DNA of 64,000 nucleotides from Aquabacterium sp029268225 (GCF_037482285.1 NZ_JBBEYB010000010.1:1-64000); one strand, 5' to 3'. Shown: positions 25,868-34,815, numbered from the stretch's first letter. The notes: generated from the letters alone by a model not told the origin. A program made the numbers and translations.

Positions 25868-26950
25868 ATGATCCTCATCACAGGCGGCGCCGGCTTCATC
25901 GGCGGCAATTTCGTGCACCATTGGTTTGAGCGCGGCGCGCGCCTGGGCTTGCCCGAAGAGCCCGTGGTGGTCTTCGACAAGCTGACCTACGCAGGCAACC
26001 CGCACACGATTGGCGAGCACCTGCAGGCCGGTCGTGCCACTCTGGTGCAGGCTGACATTGCCGACCGCGAGGCTGTGCGTCAGGTGCTGGCCACCCACCG
26101 CCCGCGCGCCATCCTGCACTTCGCCGCTGAGAGCCATGTCGACCGCTCCATCCACGGTCCTGGCGAGTTCATCCACACCAATATGGTGGGCACCTTCAGC
26201 CTGCTCGAAGAGGCGCGGGCCTACTGGGGGGGGCTAGAGGGGGCGGGCAAGGAGGCCTTTCGCTTCCTGCACGTCTCCACCGACGAGGTCTACGGTTCGC
26301 TCAGCGACACCGATCCAGCCTTCAGCGAAACCACGCCCTACGCGCCCAACAGCCCGTACTCGGCCAGCAAGGCCGGCAGTGACCACCTGGTGCGGGCCTA
26401 CCACCACACCTACGGCTTCCCCACGCTGACCACCAACTGCAGCAACAACTATGGGCCGTATCACTTTCCGGAAAAGCTTATCCCGCTGATGATCCTCAAT
26501 GCACTGGACGGCAAGCCGCTGCCGGTGTACGGCGACGGCCTCAACATCCGCGACTGGCTGTATGTGCGTGATCACTGCGAGGCGATCTGCCAGGTGCTGG
26601 AGAAGGGCCGCCTGGGCGAAACCTACAACGTCGGCGGTATCAACGAGATCAAGAACATCGACGTGGTGACCACCATCTGTCGCAAGCTCGACGCCCTGCG
26701 TCCGCGCGCCGATGGCCAGCCCTACGAGAGCCTGATCACCTATGTGAAGGATCGCCCGGGACACGACCGCCGCTATGCGATCGACCCGACCAAGATTCAG
26801 CGTGAGATTGGCTGGAAGCCAGCGGAGACCTTCGAATCGGGCATCAACAAGACGGTGCAGTGGTTCCTCGATAACACGGCCTGGATCGACACCGTGCGCT
26901 CGGGTGCTTACCGCGACTGGATCGCTCAGAACTACGCGGAGCGCGCATGA
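25868..26950 (+). CDS. rfbB: dTDP-glucose 4,6-dehydratase
   Basis: RmlB carries out the second step of dTDP-L-rhamnose synthesis, dehydrating dTDP-glucose to the 4-keto-6-deoxy sugar with bound NAD. The 360-residue protein shows ITGGAGFIGGNFV, HVSTDEVYG and the catalytic SPYSASKAGSDHLV, plus the family's NCSNNYGPY. It starts a tight rfbBDAC operon, overlapping rfbD by four bases. Confidence 0.97.
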   Translation: MILITGGAGFIGGNFVHHWFERGARLGLPEEPVVVFDKLTYAGNPHTIGEHLQAGRATLVQADIADREAVRQVLATHRPRAILHFAAESHVDRSIHGPGEFIHTNMVGTFSLLEEARAYWGGLEGAGKEAFRFLHVSTDEVYGSLSDTDPAFSETTPYAPNSPYSASKAGSDHLVRAYHHTYGFPTLTTNCSNNYGPYHFPEKLIPLMILNALDGKPLPVYGDGLNIRDWLYVRDHCEAICQVLEKGRLGETYNVGGINEIKNIDVVTTICRKLDALRPRADGQPYESLITYVKDRPGHDRRYAIDPTKIQREIGWKPAETFESGINKTVQWFLDNTAWIDTVRSGAYRDWIAQNYAERA

Positions 26951-27870
26951 ACATCCTGCTGTTGGGCAAAGGCGGTCAGGTCGGCTGGGAGTTGCAGCGC
27001 GCGCTGAGCACCCTGGGTGCCGTGACGGCCCTTGGCCACGACACGCTCGGCCCCGTCGCATGTCCGGACCTGCGTGCCGATTTCAGCCAGCCCGAGCAGG
27101 TGGCCGCGCTGGTGCGCGCGGTCCGTCCGGACGTCATCGTCAATGCAGCGGCCCACACCGCCGTGGACAAGGCCGAGAGCGAGCCCGAACTGGCACGTGC
27201 CCTCAACGCCACCACGCCGAGCCTGATCGCCCAGGAAGCTGCCCAGCTGGGTGCACTGCTGGTGCACTACAGCACCGACTATGTGTTCGATGGCAGCGGG
27301 GACCAGCCTCGCACCGAGACGGCCCCCACGGGCCCTTTGAGCGTGTACGGTCAGACCAAGCTCCAAGGGGAGCAGGCCATCCAGGCCAGCGGCTGTCGGC
27401 ACCTGATCTTCCGCACCAGCTGGGTCTACGCTGCGCGTGGGGGCAACTTCGCCAAGACCATGCTGCGACTGGCTTCCGAGCGCGACCAGCTCAAGGTCAT
27501 TGCCGATCAGATCGGTGCGCCCACCGGGGCGGATTTGTTGGCCGATGTCTCGGCCCATGCGATCCGCTCGGCGCAGTCTCAACCAACTCGCAGCGACCTG
27601 TTGGGCCTCTATCACCTCGTGGCCAGTGGTCACACGAGCTGGCATGCGTACGCCCGCTTTGTCATCGAATGGGCACGCGCGCACGGTTTGCCGGTTCGGG
27701 TGGCGCCCGAAGCCGTCTTGCCGATCCCGACCGCCGAGTACCCGACACCGGCTCAGCGTCCGCTCAATTCGCGCCTCGATACCGCCAAAGTCTGCCAAGC
27801 CTTCGGGCTGACCTTGCCGCACTGGCAGCAGGGCGTTGAGCGCATGCTCATTGAAATCTCAGGGAAGTGA
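26947..27870 (+). CDS. rfbD: dTDP-4-dehydrorhamnose reductase
   Basis: RmlD performs the last step, NAD(P)H reduction to dTDP-L-rhamnose. The 307-residue protein has the Rossmann start LLGKGGQVGWEL, STDYVFDGSG, and the catalytic YGQTKLQGE. It overlaps rfbB by four bases and precedes rfbA by 7 bases. Confidence 0.96.
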   Translation: MNILLLGKGGQVGWELQRALSTLGAVTALGHDTLGPVACPDLRADFSQPEQVAALVRAVRPDVIVNAAAHTAVDKAESEPELARALNATTPSLIAQEAAQLGALLVHYSTDYVFDGSGDQPRTETAPTGPLSVYGQTKLQGEQAIQASGCRHLIFRTSWVYAARGGNFAKTMLRLASERDQLKVIADQIGAPTGADLLADVSAHAIRSAQSQPTRSDLLGLYHLVASGHTSWHAYARFVIEWARAHGLPVRVAPEAVLPIPTAEYPTPAQRPLNSRLDTAKVCQAFGLTLPHWQQGVERMLIEISGK

Positions 27871-27877
27871 TTCATCC

Positions 27878-28759
27878 ATGAACCGTAAAGGCATCATCCT
27901 CGCCGGAGGCTCCGGCACCCGTCTGCATCCCGCCACCTTGGCCATCAGCAAACAGCTGCTGCCGGTGTACGACAAGCCCATGGTCTATTACCCGCTCAGC
28001 ACCCTGATGCTGGCCGGTATCCGAGACATCCTGCTCATCAGCACCCCGCAAGACACGCCGCGCTTCCAGGCGCTGTTCGGCGATGGCAGCCAGTGGGGCC
28101 TGAACCTGAGCTACTGTGTGCAGCCCAGCCCGGATGGCCTGGCGCAGGCCTTCATTCTGGGCAAGGACTTCGTCGGCAACCACCCCAGCGCGCTGGTGCT
28201 GGGCGACAACATCTATTACGGGCACGACCTGCAGCGCCTGCTGCACAACGCCAACAACCAGCCCTCCGGAGCGAGCGTCTTCGCGTACCACGTACACGAC
28301 CCCGAGCGTTATGGTGTGGTCGAGTTCGATGCCCAGCATCGCGCCCTGAGCATCGAAGAAAAGCCCAAGGCCCCCAAGAGCAACTACGCGGTCACGGGCC
28401 TGTATTTCTACGACCAGCAGGTGTGCGACATCGCTGCGAACATCCAACCGAGCCCGCGCGGCGAGCTGGAGATCACCGATGTCAACGCCGTGTACCTGAA
28501 GCAAGGGCAACTCAGCGTCGAGATCATGGGGCGTGGTTACGCGTGGCTCGACACGGGCACGCACGATAGCCTGCTCGAAGCTGGCCAGTTCATCGCCACG
28601 CTGGAAAAGCGTCAGGGCCTGAAAGTGGCCTGCCTGGAAGAAATCGCCTACCGTTCGGGCTGGATCACGGCTGAGCAGGTTGAGAGGCTCGCGCAACCCA
28701 TGCTCAAGAACGGCTACGGCCAGTACCTGCTCAAGGTCCTGCGCGACCAGGTTTTCTGA
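27878..28759 (+). CDS. rfbA: Glucose-1-phosphate thymidylyltransferase
   Basis: RmlA makes dTDP-glucose from dTTP and glucose-1-phosphate, the entry step for rhamnose. The 293-residue protein has the nucleotide-binding LAGGSGTRLHPAT, LLPVYDKPMVYYPL, and GDNIYYG motifs of the family. ATG 27878 is chosen over an upstream ATG at 27836 inside rfbD. dTDP-rhamnose feedback is known for the family. Confidence 0.97.
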   Translation: MNRKGIILAGGSGTRLHPATLAISKQLLPVYDKPMVYYPLSTLMLAGIRDILLISTPQDTPRFQALFGDGSQWGLNLSYCVQPSPDGLAQAFILGKDFVGNHPSALVLGDNIYYGHDLQRLLHNANNQPSGASVFAYHVHDPERYGVVEFDAQHRALSIEEKPKAPKSNYAVTGLYFYDQQVCDIAANIQPSPRGELEITDVNAVYLKQGQLSVEIMGRGYAWLDTGTHDSLLEAGQFIATLEKRQGLKVACLEEIAYRSGWITAEQVERLAQPMLKNGYGQYLLKVLRDQVF

Positions 28760-28764
28760 ACACC

Positions 28765-29328
28765 ATGAAACTCATTCCCACTCGCATCCCCGATGTCGTC
28801 ATCGTCGAGCCAGCCGTGTTCGGCGACGAACGTGGCTGGTTCATGGAAAGCTACCACCACGGCAAGTTCGTCTCAGCCTTGGCCGAGTTGGGCCTGCCCG
28901 CGCCGCGTCCCTTCGTGCAGGACAACCACTCCTGCAGCAAGGCGGGGGTGTTGCGTGGTCTGCACTATCAGTTGCCGCCTCACCCGCAAGGTAAGCTGGT
29001 GCGCGTGACCCAGGGCGCCGCGTTTGACGTGGCCGTGGACATCCGCAAAGGCTCGCCCACCTATGGTCAGTGGGTGGGTGTGGAGCTGTCGGCCGAGAAC
29101 AAACGCCAACTGTGGATCCCTGAGGGTTTCGCGCACGGTTTTGTCTCTCTGCAGGACGACACCCATTTCCTCTACAAGACCACCGATGTGTACGCCAAGG
29201 ACTGTGAGCGTGCCATTGCGTGGAACGATCCGGACATTGGCATCGATTGGCCTTTGAAGGGACAGCAGCCTGAGTTGGCGCCCAAGGATGCACAGGCCCC
29301 CAGGTTGTGTGATGCCGAGACGTTCTGA
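28765..29328 (+). CDS. rfbC: dTDP-4-dehydrorhamnose 3,5-epimerase
   Basis: RmlC epimerises C3 and C5 of the 4-keto sugar. The 187-residue cupin has the active-site GVLRGLHYQ and IPEGFAHGF segments and the catalytic His/Asp region (VRVTQGAAFDVAVD). It is 5 bases after rfbA and closes the rhamnose operon; a short perfect palindrome follows before the next gene. Confidence 0.97.
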   Translation: MKLIPTRIPDVVIVEPAVFGDERGWFMESYHHGKFVSALAELGLPAPRPFVQDNHSCSKAGVLRGLHYQLPPHPQGKLVRVTQGAAFDVAVDIRKGSPTYGQWVGVELSAENKRQLWIPEGFAHGFVSLQDDTHFLYKTTDVYAKDCERAIAWNDPDIGIDWPLKGQQPELAPKDAQAPRLCDAETF

Positions 29329-29333
29329 TGCGC

Positions 29334-29349
29334 GGGCTCACCTGAGCCC
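29334..29349. other. Perfect palindrome between rfbC and the flippase-like gene
   Basis: GGGCTCA (29334-29340) and TGAGCCC (29343-29349) flank two bases, in the 36-bp gap between rfbC and the next gene. It may be a weak attenuator or operator between the rhamnose and arabinose-donor parts. There is no T-run. Confidence 0.3.
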
Positions 29350-29364
29350 TCTGAGCGTGCGAGC

Positions 29365-30336
29365 ATGAGCACGCCCAGTTTGAACACGGACCTGCAACCG
29401 GAGGCAGTGCCATGGTGGCGCCGCGTCCTCGTTTACGGGGTGTTTGCCCTGTTCGCCGCCTGGTGCATCAAGGCGTTTCATCACGACATCGTCCAGATTG
29501 ACCTGACCCCGCTGCGTGCGGGCTGGACGGCGGTCGCCATCGCCGCAGCACTGTCTTTGCTGAACTACGCGCTGCGGGTGTGGCGGTGGCGTCTGTACCT
29601 GCAGCGACTGGGCCACGATCTGCCATGGGGCTTCGTGTCACTGACCTTCATGGCAGGTTTTGCTTTCACCTTGTCACCAGGCAAGCTGGGTGAGATGGTG
29701 CGGGCGCGTTACTACCTGCCGCGCGGCATTCCGGTGTCGGCCGTCAGCGGGGCATTTTTTGTCGAGCGCCTGTTGGACTTGGCCGTGATGATTTTGCTGG
29801 CCGTCGCCGTGCTGGCCGAGTTGCAGGCCTACCGGGTGTTCCTGTGGGTGGCCGTGGGCCTCGTGGGGGCGCTGCTGATGGGCGTGGCGCTGGTCCCATG
29901 GACCCGAGTGGCCGCACAGTTGATGGTGCTACACCAAGGCAAGCTGGTCACCGCCTTGCGCCCTCTGGTGAACATGCTGGTCAGCGCCCGTCAGTTTCTG
30001 GCGCCTGGTTTGCTGCTGGCTGGCCTGTCGATGGGGCTGATCGCCTGGGGTGCTGAGGCGGTGGGCCTCAAGTTGGTGGCCGATGTGGTGGCGCCCATTG
30101 AACTGTCCATTCCGGCGGCGATGGGCATTTATGCGATTGCCATCATCGTGGGCGCCCTGTCTTTTTTGCCAGGTGGGTTGGGTAGCACGGAAGCCGTGAT
30201 GGCGGCCCTGCTGTTTGCCCATGGTTACACCATGCCTCAGGCTATCCTCCTGACTCTGGTGTGCCGTTTGCTGACCCTGTGGCTGGCCGTGTTGATCGGT
30301 TGGCTCTGCGTCTGGGCCCTGCGTGGCAAGACCTGA
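29365..30336 (+). CDS. Flippase-like / lysylphosphatidylglycerol synthase TM-domain protein (UPF0104)
   Basis: The 323-residue protein has about eight hydrophobic segments and the family landmarks RVWRWRLYLQRLG, AGFAFTLSPGKLGEMVRARYYL and FLPGGLGSTEAVM. Members include the membrane half of MprF and archaeal AglD-like proteins, which flip or use lipid-linked molecules. Placed directly before the HAD-UbiA, DprE1 and DprE2 genes, it may move the polyprenyl-phosphoryl-arabinose donor across the inner membrane. That role is inference; the family alone does not show the substrate. Confidence 0.82.
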   Translation: MSTPSLNTDLQPEAVPWWRRVLVYGVFALFAAWCIKAFHHDIVQIDLTPLRAGWTAVAIAAALSLLNYALRVWRWRLYLQRLGHDLPWGFVSLTFMAGFAFTLSPGKLGEMVRARYYLPRGIPVSAVSGAFFVERLLDLAVMILLAVAVLAELQAYRVFLWVAVGLVGALLMGVALVPWTRVAAQLMVLHQGKLVTALRPLVNMLVSARQFLAPGLLLAGLSMGLIAWGAEAVGLKLVADVVAPIELSIPAAMGIYAIAIIVGALSFLPGGLGSTEAVMAALLFAHGYTMPQAILLTLVCRLLTLWLAVLIGWLCVWALRGKT

Positions 30337-30351
30337 TCGAATGTGTGAGTC

Positions 30352-31770
30352 ATGACCCAAGCCGTTCCTTTGTGCGTGGACCTCGATGGATCGTTGATCC
30401 ACAGTGATCTGTTGCTGGAATCTTTCCTGCTGCTCATCAAGCAGAACCCGCTGTACGTGCTCATCGCCCCCCTGTGGCTGCTGCGCGGCAAGGCGCATCT
30501 GAAAGCGCAGATTGCCCGCCGTGTCACGCTCAATGGTGCGGCTCTGCCTTACACACAGCCCTTTGTCGACTGGTTGCGTGCGCAAAAAGCGGCGGGGCGT
30601 CCGCTGTGGTTGTGCACGGCCTCGGATGCGCGTCTCGCGCAGGCCGTCGCCGACCACCTTGGTATTTTCGACGGCGTGCTCGCCAGCAACGGACGCACCA
30701 ATCTTTCAGGACACAACAAGGCGGCCGAGTTGGTGGCGCGATTCGGTGAACGCGCTTTCGATTACTGTGGCAACCACCGGGTCGACGTGCCCATCTGGGC
30801 CAAGGCGCGCTCGGCCATCGTGGTCAATGCGCCCGAGTCTGTCCGTCTGGCCGCATCGCAGGTGGCCGTGGTCAGCCACGTCGTGCCCGCACCGAAGGTC
30901 GGTGTCAAGATGGTGCTGAAGGCCTTGCGTGTGCACCAATGGGCCAAGAATGCCCTGATCTTCGTGCCCGTGCTGGCCTCGCATCAGATGACCATGGCCA
31001 CGCTTGGGGCGAGCCTCCTTGCCTTCATCGCGTTCAGCCTGTGTGCGTCCTCGGTGTACCTGCTCAACGACATGCTGGACTTGGAGGCGGACCGCCAGCA
31101 CCACAGCAAATGCCATCGCCCTTTCGCGGCAGGGCAGTTGAGTTTGTTGTTTGGTCTCACCGTGGCGCCCTTGCTGTTGCTGGTGGCCTTGCTTTTGTCG
31201 CTGGCCTTGCCTGTGACCTTCCTGGGCGTCTTGGGTGGCTATTACGCGGCCACGCTGGCCTACTCGTTTGGCATCAAGAAAATCGTGATGGTGGACGTGC
31301 TGGCGCTGGCCGGGCTCTACACCATCCGCATCGTCGCGGGCTCGGCCGCCGCGGGGATTCCGTTGTCGTTCTGGCTCCTGATCTTTGCCATCTTCATTTT
31401 CCTGAGCTTGGCCATCGTCAAGCGCTATGCCGAGTTGCATGCGATGCGAGAGCAGGGCAAGTTGGCAGCGCAGGGGCGAGGCTACCAGGTCGAAGACCTG
31501 AATCTCTTGCAGAGCCTGGGGGCCTCATCGGGTTATCTCAGTATCCTGGTGTTGGCGCTCTACTTGAACTCGCCCGATGTGGCGCAGATGTACCGTCATC
31601 CCAAGTTCGCGTGGTTGCTGGTGCCCATCATGCTGTACTGGATCAGCCGAATCTGGATGCAAACCTACCGGGGACGCATGCACGACGATCCGCTGGTCTA
31701 TGCGCTCAAGGACCGCGTCAGCTTGCTGACCGGGGTGGCAGCCGCCATTGCGCTGTACCTGGCTGTCTGA
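30352..31770 (+). CDS. HAD phosphatase-UbiA prenyltransferase fusion (decaprenyl-phosphate phosphoribosyltransferase-like)
   Basis: The 472-residue protein joins two enzymes. Residues 1-170 are a HAD hydrolase: Asp10 and Asp12 in VDLDGS, Thr89 in CTASD, Lys123, and acidic Asp137/Asp145. Residues 185-472 are a UbiA-type membrane prenyltransferase with NDMLDLEAD (Asn239, Asp240, Asp243, Asp247) followed by KCHRP, as in mycobacterial Rv3806c, which transfers phosphoribose from PRPP to decaprenyl phosphate. The HAD domain could remove the 5'-phosphate, giving polyprenyl-phosphoryl-ribose. The two next genes encode the epimerase pair that turns it into arabinose. Confidence 0.88.
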   Translation: MTQAVPLCVDLDGSLIHSDLLLESFLLLIKQNPLYVLIAPLWLLRGKAHLKAQIARRVTLNGAALPYTQPFVDWLRAQKAAGRPLWLCTASDARLAQAVADHLGIFDGVLASNGRTNLSGHNKAAELVARFGERAFDYCGNHRVDVPIWAKARSAIVVNAPESVRLAASQVAVVSHVVPAPKVGVKMVLKALRVHQWAKNALIFVPVLASHQMTMATLGASLLAFIAFSLCASSVYLLNDMLDLEADRQHHSKCHRPFAAGQLSLLFGLTVAPLLLLVALLLSLALPVTFLGVLGGYYAATLAYSFGIKKIVMVDVLALAGLYTIRIVAGSAAAGIPLSFWLLIFAIFIFLSLAIVKRYAELHAMREQGKLAAQGRGYQVEDLNLLQSLGASSGYLSILVLALYLNSPDVAQMYRHPKFAWLLVPIMLYWISRIWMQTYRGRMHDDPLVYALKDRVSLLTGVAAAIALYLAV

Positions 31771-31777
31771 CATCGGC

Positions 31778-33130
31778 ATGAGCCCGGCCACTCCTGCGCG
31801 CGTGTTCACCTCCTGGGGGCGGGTGCAGCGTGTCGCCCACACGGCTTTGGGCCTGCCCAGTCGCCATGGGGCCTTGCCTTTGCCTGGGGGTGATGCCTCG
31901 GTGTTGCCTTTCGGCAATGGCCGCAGTTACGGTGACAGCAATCTCAACCCTGGCGGTGCCTTGTTGCTGGCCGGGCAACTGGACCGCTTCATCGACTTCG
32001 ATCCGCAGACCGGCTTGCTGCGCTGCGAGGCGGGCGTGCTGCTGTCCACCATCTTGCGTCTGGTCGTGCCGCAGGGCTGGTTCTTGCCTGTCACGCCCGG
32101 CACGCAGTTCGTGACCGTGGGCGGCGCCATCGCCAACGATGTGCACGGCAAGAACCACCATGCGGCCGGATCCTTTGGCAACCATGTCACGCAATTGGAG
32201 TTGTTGCGCTCCGACGGCACACGTCGCCGGTGCTCGCCGACGCTGCACCCAGACTGGTTTGCCGCCACGGTGGGCGGTTTGGGTCTGACGGGTTTGATCA
32301 CCTGGGCCGAAATCCAGTTGCGCCGGGTAGTCAATCCCTACATGGACACCGAAACCATCCGGTTTGACAGCCTCGAGGCCTTCTTCGAGTTGAGTCAGGC
32401 CTCCGAACGTGACCACGAGTACACCGTGGCCTGGATTGACTGCGCGTTCACAGGCCAGCGCCTCGGGCGTGGGCTCTTCAGCCGGGCCAACCATGCGCCT
32501 GTGGCCATGGATCTGTCTCTGTTGCCGCGCTCGCTGCCCAGTGGCGTTGCGGAGCCGAGCCGACGTGTACCCTTCACGCCGCCGATTTCCCTCATCAACA
32601 CACTGTCGCTCAAGGCCTTCAACACCTTGTATTTCCACAAGCAGCGAACGCCGGTCGTGCGTGCGGTGCAGCATTACCGACCGTTCTTCTACCCGCTGGA
32701 TGCCTTGCTGGAGTGGAACCGCATCTATGGCCCTCGAGGCTTTCACCAATACCAGTGCGTGATCCCGCCGGACGATGCTTTGGTGGTGACGCGACGCTTG
32801 TTGCACACCATTGCGCACAGCGGTCAAGGCTCCTTTCTGGCGGTGCTCAAGCAGTTTGGTGCGCCGGCGTCGCTGGGCATGCTGTCTTTTCCTCAGCCCG
32901 GCACGACCTTGGCGCTGGACTTCCCCAATGTCGGCCCACGCCTGCATCGCCTGTTTGATGAACTGGACCGCATCGTGTTGGCCGCCGGCGGACGGCTGTA
33001 CCCCGCCAAAGACGGCCGCATGGGTGCTGCCTTGTTCCAGGCCGGCTACCCGCGTTGGCGTGAATTTGCGAATTATGTGGACCCTCGCTTCAGCTCTGGC
33101 TTGTGGCGTCGGGTCACGGAGACATCATGA
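31778..33130 (+). CDS. DprE1-like FAD-dependent decaprenylphosphoryl-ribose 2'-oxidase
   Basis: The 450-residue class protein (about 440-450 residues here) is a VAO-fold FAD oxidase. GNGRSYGD (46-53) and GGAIANDVHGKNHH (115-128) bind FAD; the latter is nearly identical to the mycobacterial DprE1 motif. GGRLYPAKD near the C-terminus keeps the catalytic Lys (Lys401). The Cys attacked by benzothiazinones (Cys387 in Mycobacterium tuberculosis) aligns with Ala369 by eye. It would oxidise polyprenyl-phosphoryl-ribose at C2'. The start follows UbiA by 7 bases and the stop overlaps the DprE2-like gene by four. Confidence 0.9.
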   Translation: MSPATPARVFTSWGRVQRVAHTALGLPSRHGALPLPGGDASVLPFGNGRSYGDSNLNPGGALLLAGQLDRFIDFDPQTGLLRCEAGVLLSTILRLVVPQGWFLPVTPGTQFVTVGGAIANDVHGKNHHAAGSFGNHVTQLELLRSDGTRRRCSPTLHPDWFAATVGGLGLTGLITWAEIQLRRVVNPYMDTETIRFDSLEAFFELSQASERDHEYTVAWIDCAFTGQRLGRGLFSRANHAPVAMDLSLLPRSLPSGVAEPSRRVPFTPPISLINTLSLKAFNTLYFHKQRTPVVRAVQHYRPFFYPLDALLEWNRIYGPRGFHQYQCVIPPDDALVVTRRLLHTIAHSGQGSFLAVLKQFGAPASLGMLSFPQPGTTLALDFPNVGPRLHRLFDELDRIVLAAGGRLYPAKDGRMGAALFQAGYPRWREFANYVDPRFSSGLWRRVTETS

Positions 33131-33864
33131 GAAAAATCCTGATCGTTGGCGCCACGTCTGGCATGGCCGAAGCCTGCGCACGCCTGTGGGCCCAACGTGG
33201 TGACCATCTGTTCCTGGCCGCCCGCAACTCCAGCCAGTTGCAGTCGGTATGTGACGACCTGCGCGCGCGCGGGGCAGGCCGCGTGGGGCTGCAGGTGTTT
33301 GACGCGAACGATTTGTCTGCACATGCGGCCTTGCTGGCACAGGCCACCCACACCCTGGGCGGTCTGGACACGGTGTTGATTGCGCACGGCACCCTGTCTG
33401 ATCAGGAGCGGGCGCAGCAGGATGTGGCCTATGCGCTGCAGGAAATCCAGACCAATGGCACGTCCGTCGTGTCGCTGATGAGCTTGGCCGGAGAGCAGTT
33501 TGCGCAGCAAGGCCAGGGCGCGATCGCCGTGATTTCGTCGGTGGCCGGCGACCGTGGGCGGCAGAGCAACTATGTCTACGGCAGCGCCAAAGCCCTGGTC
33601 AGTGCGTTCGCGTCGGGCATGCGCCAGCGCCTGTCCAAGCAGGGTGTGCACGTCATCACCATCAAGCCCGGCTTTGTGAGCACGCCCATGACAGCGCATT
33701 TGAAGCAGGGCGCACTGTGGGCCCAACCCGAGCAGGTGGCCAAGGACATCACGCGTGCCATCGATCAAGGTCAGCGTGTGGTGTACACGCCGGGCTTCTG
33801 GCGCTGGATCATGTTGATCATCAAACACATTCCGGAGTTTGTGTTTGTGAAGCTCAAACTCTGA
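33127..33864 (+). CDS. DprE2-like SDR, decaprenylphosphoryl-2-keto-ribose reductase
   Basis: The 245-residue SDR has the cofactor site VGATSGMAEACARLW, a Ser in ISSVAGDRG and the catalytic YVYGSAKALVSAF, and a hydrophobic C-terminus (FWRWIMLIIKHIP) that could associate with the membrane, as in DprE2. It would reduce the keto intermediate to polyprenyl-phosphoryl-D-arabinose, the lipid donor of D-arabinofuranose. Four-base overlap with the DprE1-like gene implies coupled translation. It ends 21 bases from the convergent fcl. Confidence 0.9.
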   Translation: MRKILIVGATSGMAEACARLWAQRGDHLFLAARNSSQLQSVCDDLRARGAGRVGLQVFDANDLSAHAALLAQATHTLGGLDTVLIAHGTLSDQERAQQDVAYALQEIQTNGTSVVSLMSLAGEQFAQQGQGAIAVISSVAGDRGRQSNYVYGSAKALVSAFASGMRQRLSKQGVHVITIKPGFVSTPMTAHLKQGALWAQPEQVAKDITRAIDQGQRVVYTPGFWRWIMLIIKHIPEFVFVKLKL

Positions 33865-33885
33865 GCCATCTCGGGCACATTGGCA

Positions 33886-34815
33886 TCAGGCGTAGCGCTG
33901 CAGGAAATCCTGGTACGCCATCCGGATGCCATCTTCGAGCGTGGTCGTGGCTTTCCACCCGAGTTGCGTCAGGCGTGAAACGTTCATCAACTTGCGCGGC
34001 GTACCGTCTGGCTTGCTTGTGTCAAAGTTCAAAGTTCCGGTGAAACCTAGCACACGTGTCACGGTTTCGGCCAGCTCCCGGATGGTCACGTCCGTGCCAG
34101 TGCCGATGTTCACCAGCGGGCCGCTGTAGCCTTGCTCCATGAGAAACACGCAGGCATCGGCCAGGTCGTCTGCGTACAGGAATTCGCGCATCGGCGTACC
34201 GGTACCCCATACGACCAACTCCCGGTCACCACGCACCTTGGCTTCGTGTGTCTTGCGGATCAAGGCCGGCAGCACATGGCTGTTGTTCAGGTCGTAGTTG
34301 TCGTTGACGCCATACAGATTGGTCGGCATCACGCTGATGTAATCACGACCGTACTGTGCGTTGTAGGCCTCGCACATCTTGATGCCGGCGATTTTGGCGA
34401 TGGCATAGGGCTCGTTGGTTGGCTCCAACGGTCCGGTCAGCAGCGCGTCCTCGCTCATGGGCTGTCGGGCGAGCTTGGGGTAGATGCAACTCGATCCCAG
34501 GAACATCAGCTTCTGAACGCCAGCGAGATGGGCACCGTGGATCAGGTTGGCTTCGATCATCAGGTTTTGGTAGATGAAGTCGGCACGGTACACATTGTTG
34601 GCCTGGATTCCGCCCACCTTCGCGGCCGCGATGAACAGGTAATCGGGCTGCTCTGCACTCAGGAAGTCGTGAACAGCACGCTGACTCAGGAGGTCGAGTT
34701 CCTGCCGTGTCCGCGTGATCACATTTTGGTAGCCCGCGCGCTGGAGTCGGCGCACGATGGCGGAGCCCACCATGCCACGGTGTCCGGCGACGAAGATTTT
34801 GGCGTTCTGATCCAT
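33886..34815 (-). CDS. fcl: GDP-L-fucose synthase
   Basis: Fcl converts GDP-4-keto-6-deoxy-mannose to GDP-L-fucose by epimerisation and NADPH reduction. The 309-residue protein starts at ATG 34815 with KIFVAGHRGMVGSAIVRRL and has GSSCIYPKLARQP and the catalytic YAIAKIAGIKMCE. Its partner Gmd is 3 kb away on the opposite strand, so the two are expressed separately. An upstream ATG at 34923 is possible but not family-like. Confidence 0.96.
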   Translation of the reverse strand: MDQNAKIFVAGHRGMVGSAIVRRLQRAGYQNVITRTRQELDLLSQRAVHDFLSAEQPDYLFIAAAKVGGIQANNVYRADFIYQNLMIEANLIHGAHLAGVQKLMFLGSSCIYPKLARQPMSEDALLTGPLEPTNEPYAIAKIAGIKMCEAYNAQYGRDYISVMPTNLYGVNDNYDLNNSHVLPALIRKTHEAKVRGDRELVVWGTGTPMREFLYADDLADACVFLMEQGYSGPLVNIGTGTDVTIRELAETVTRVLGFTGTLNFDTSKPDGTPRKLMNVSRLTQLGWKATTTLEDGIRMAYQDFLQRYA

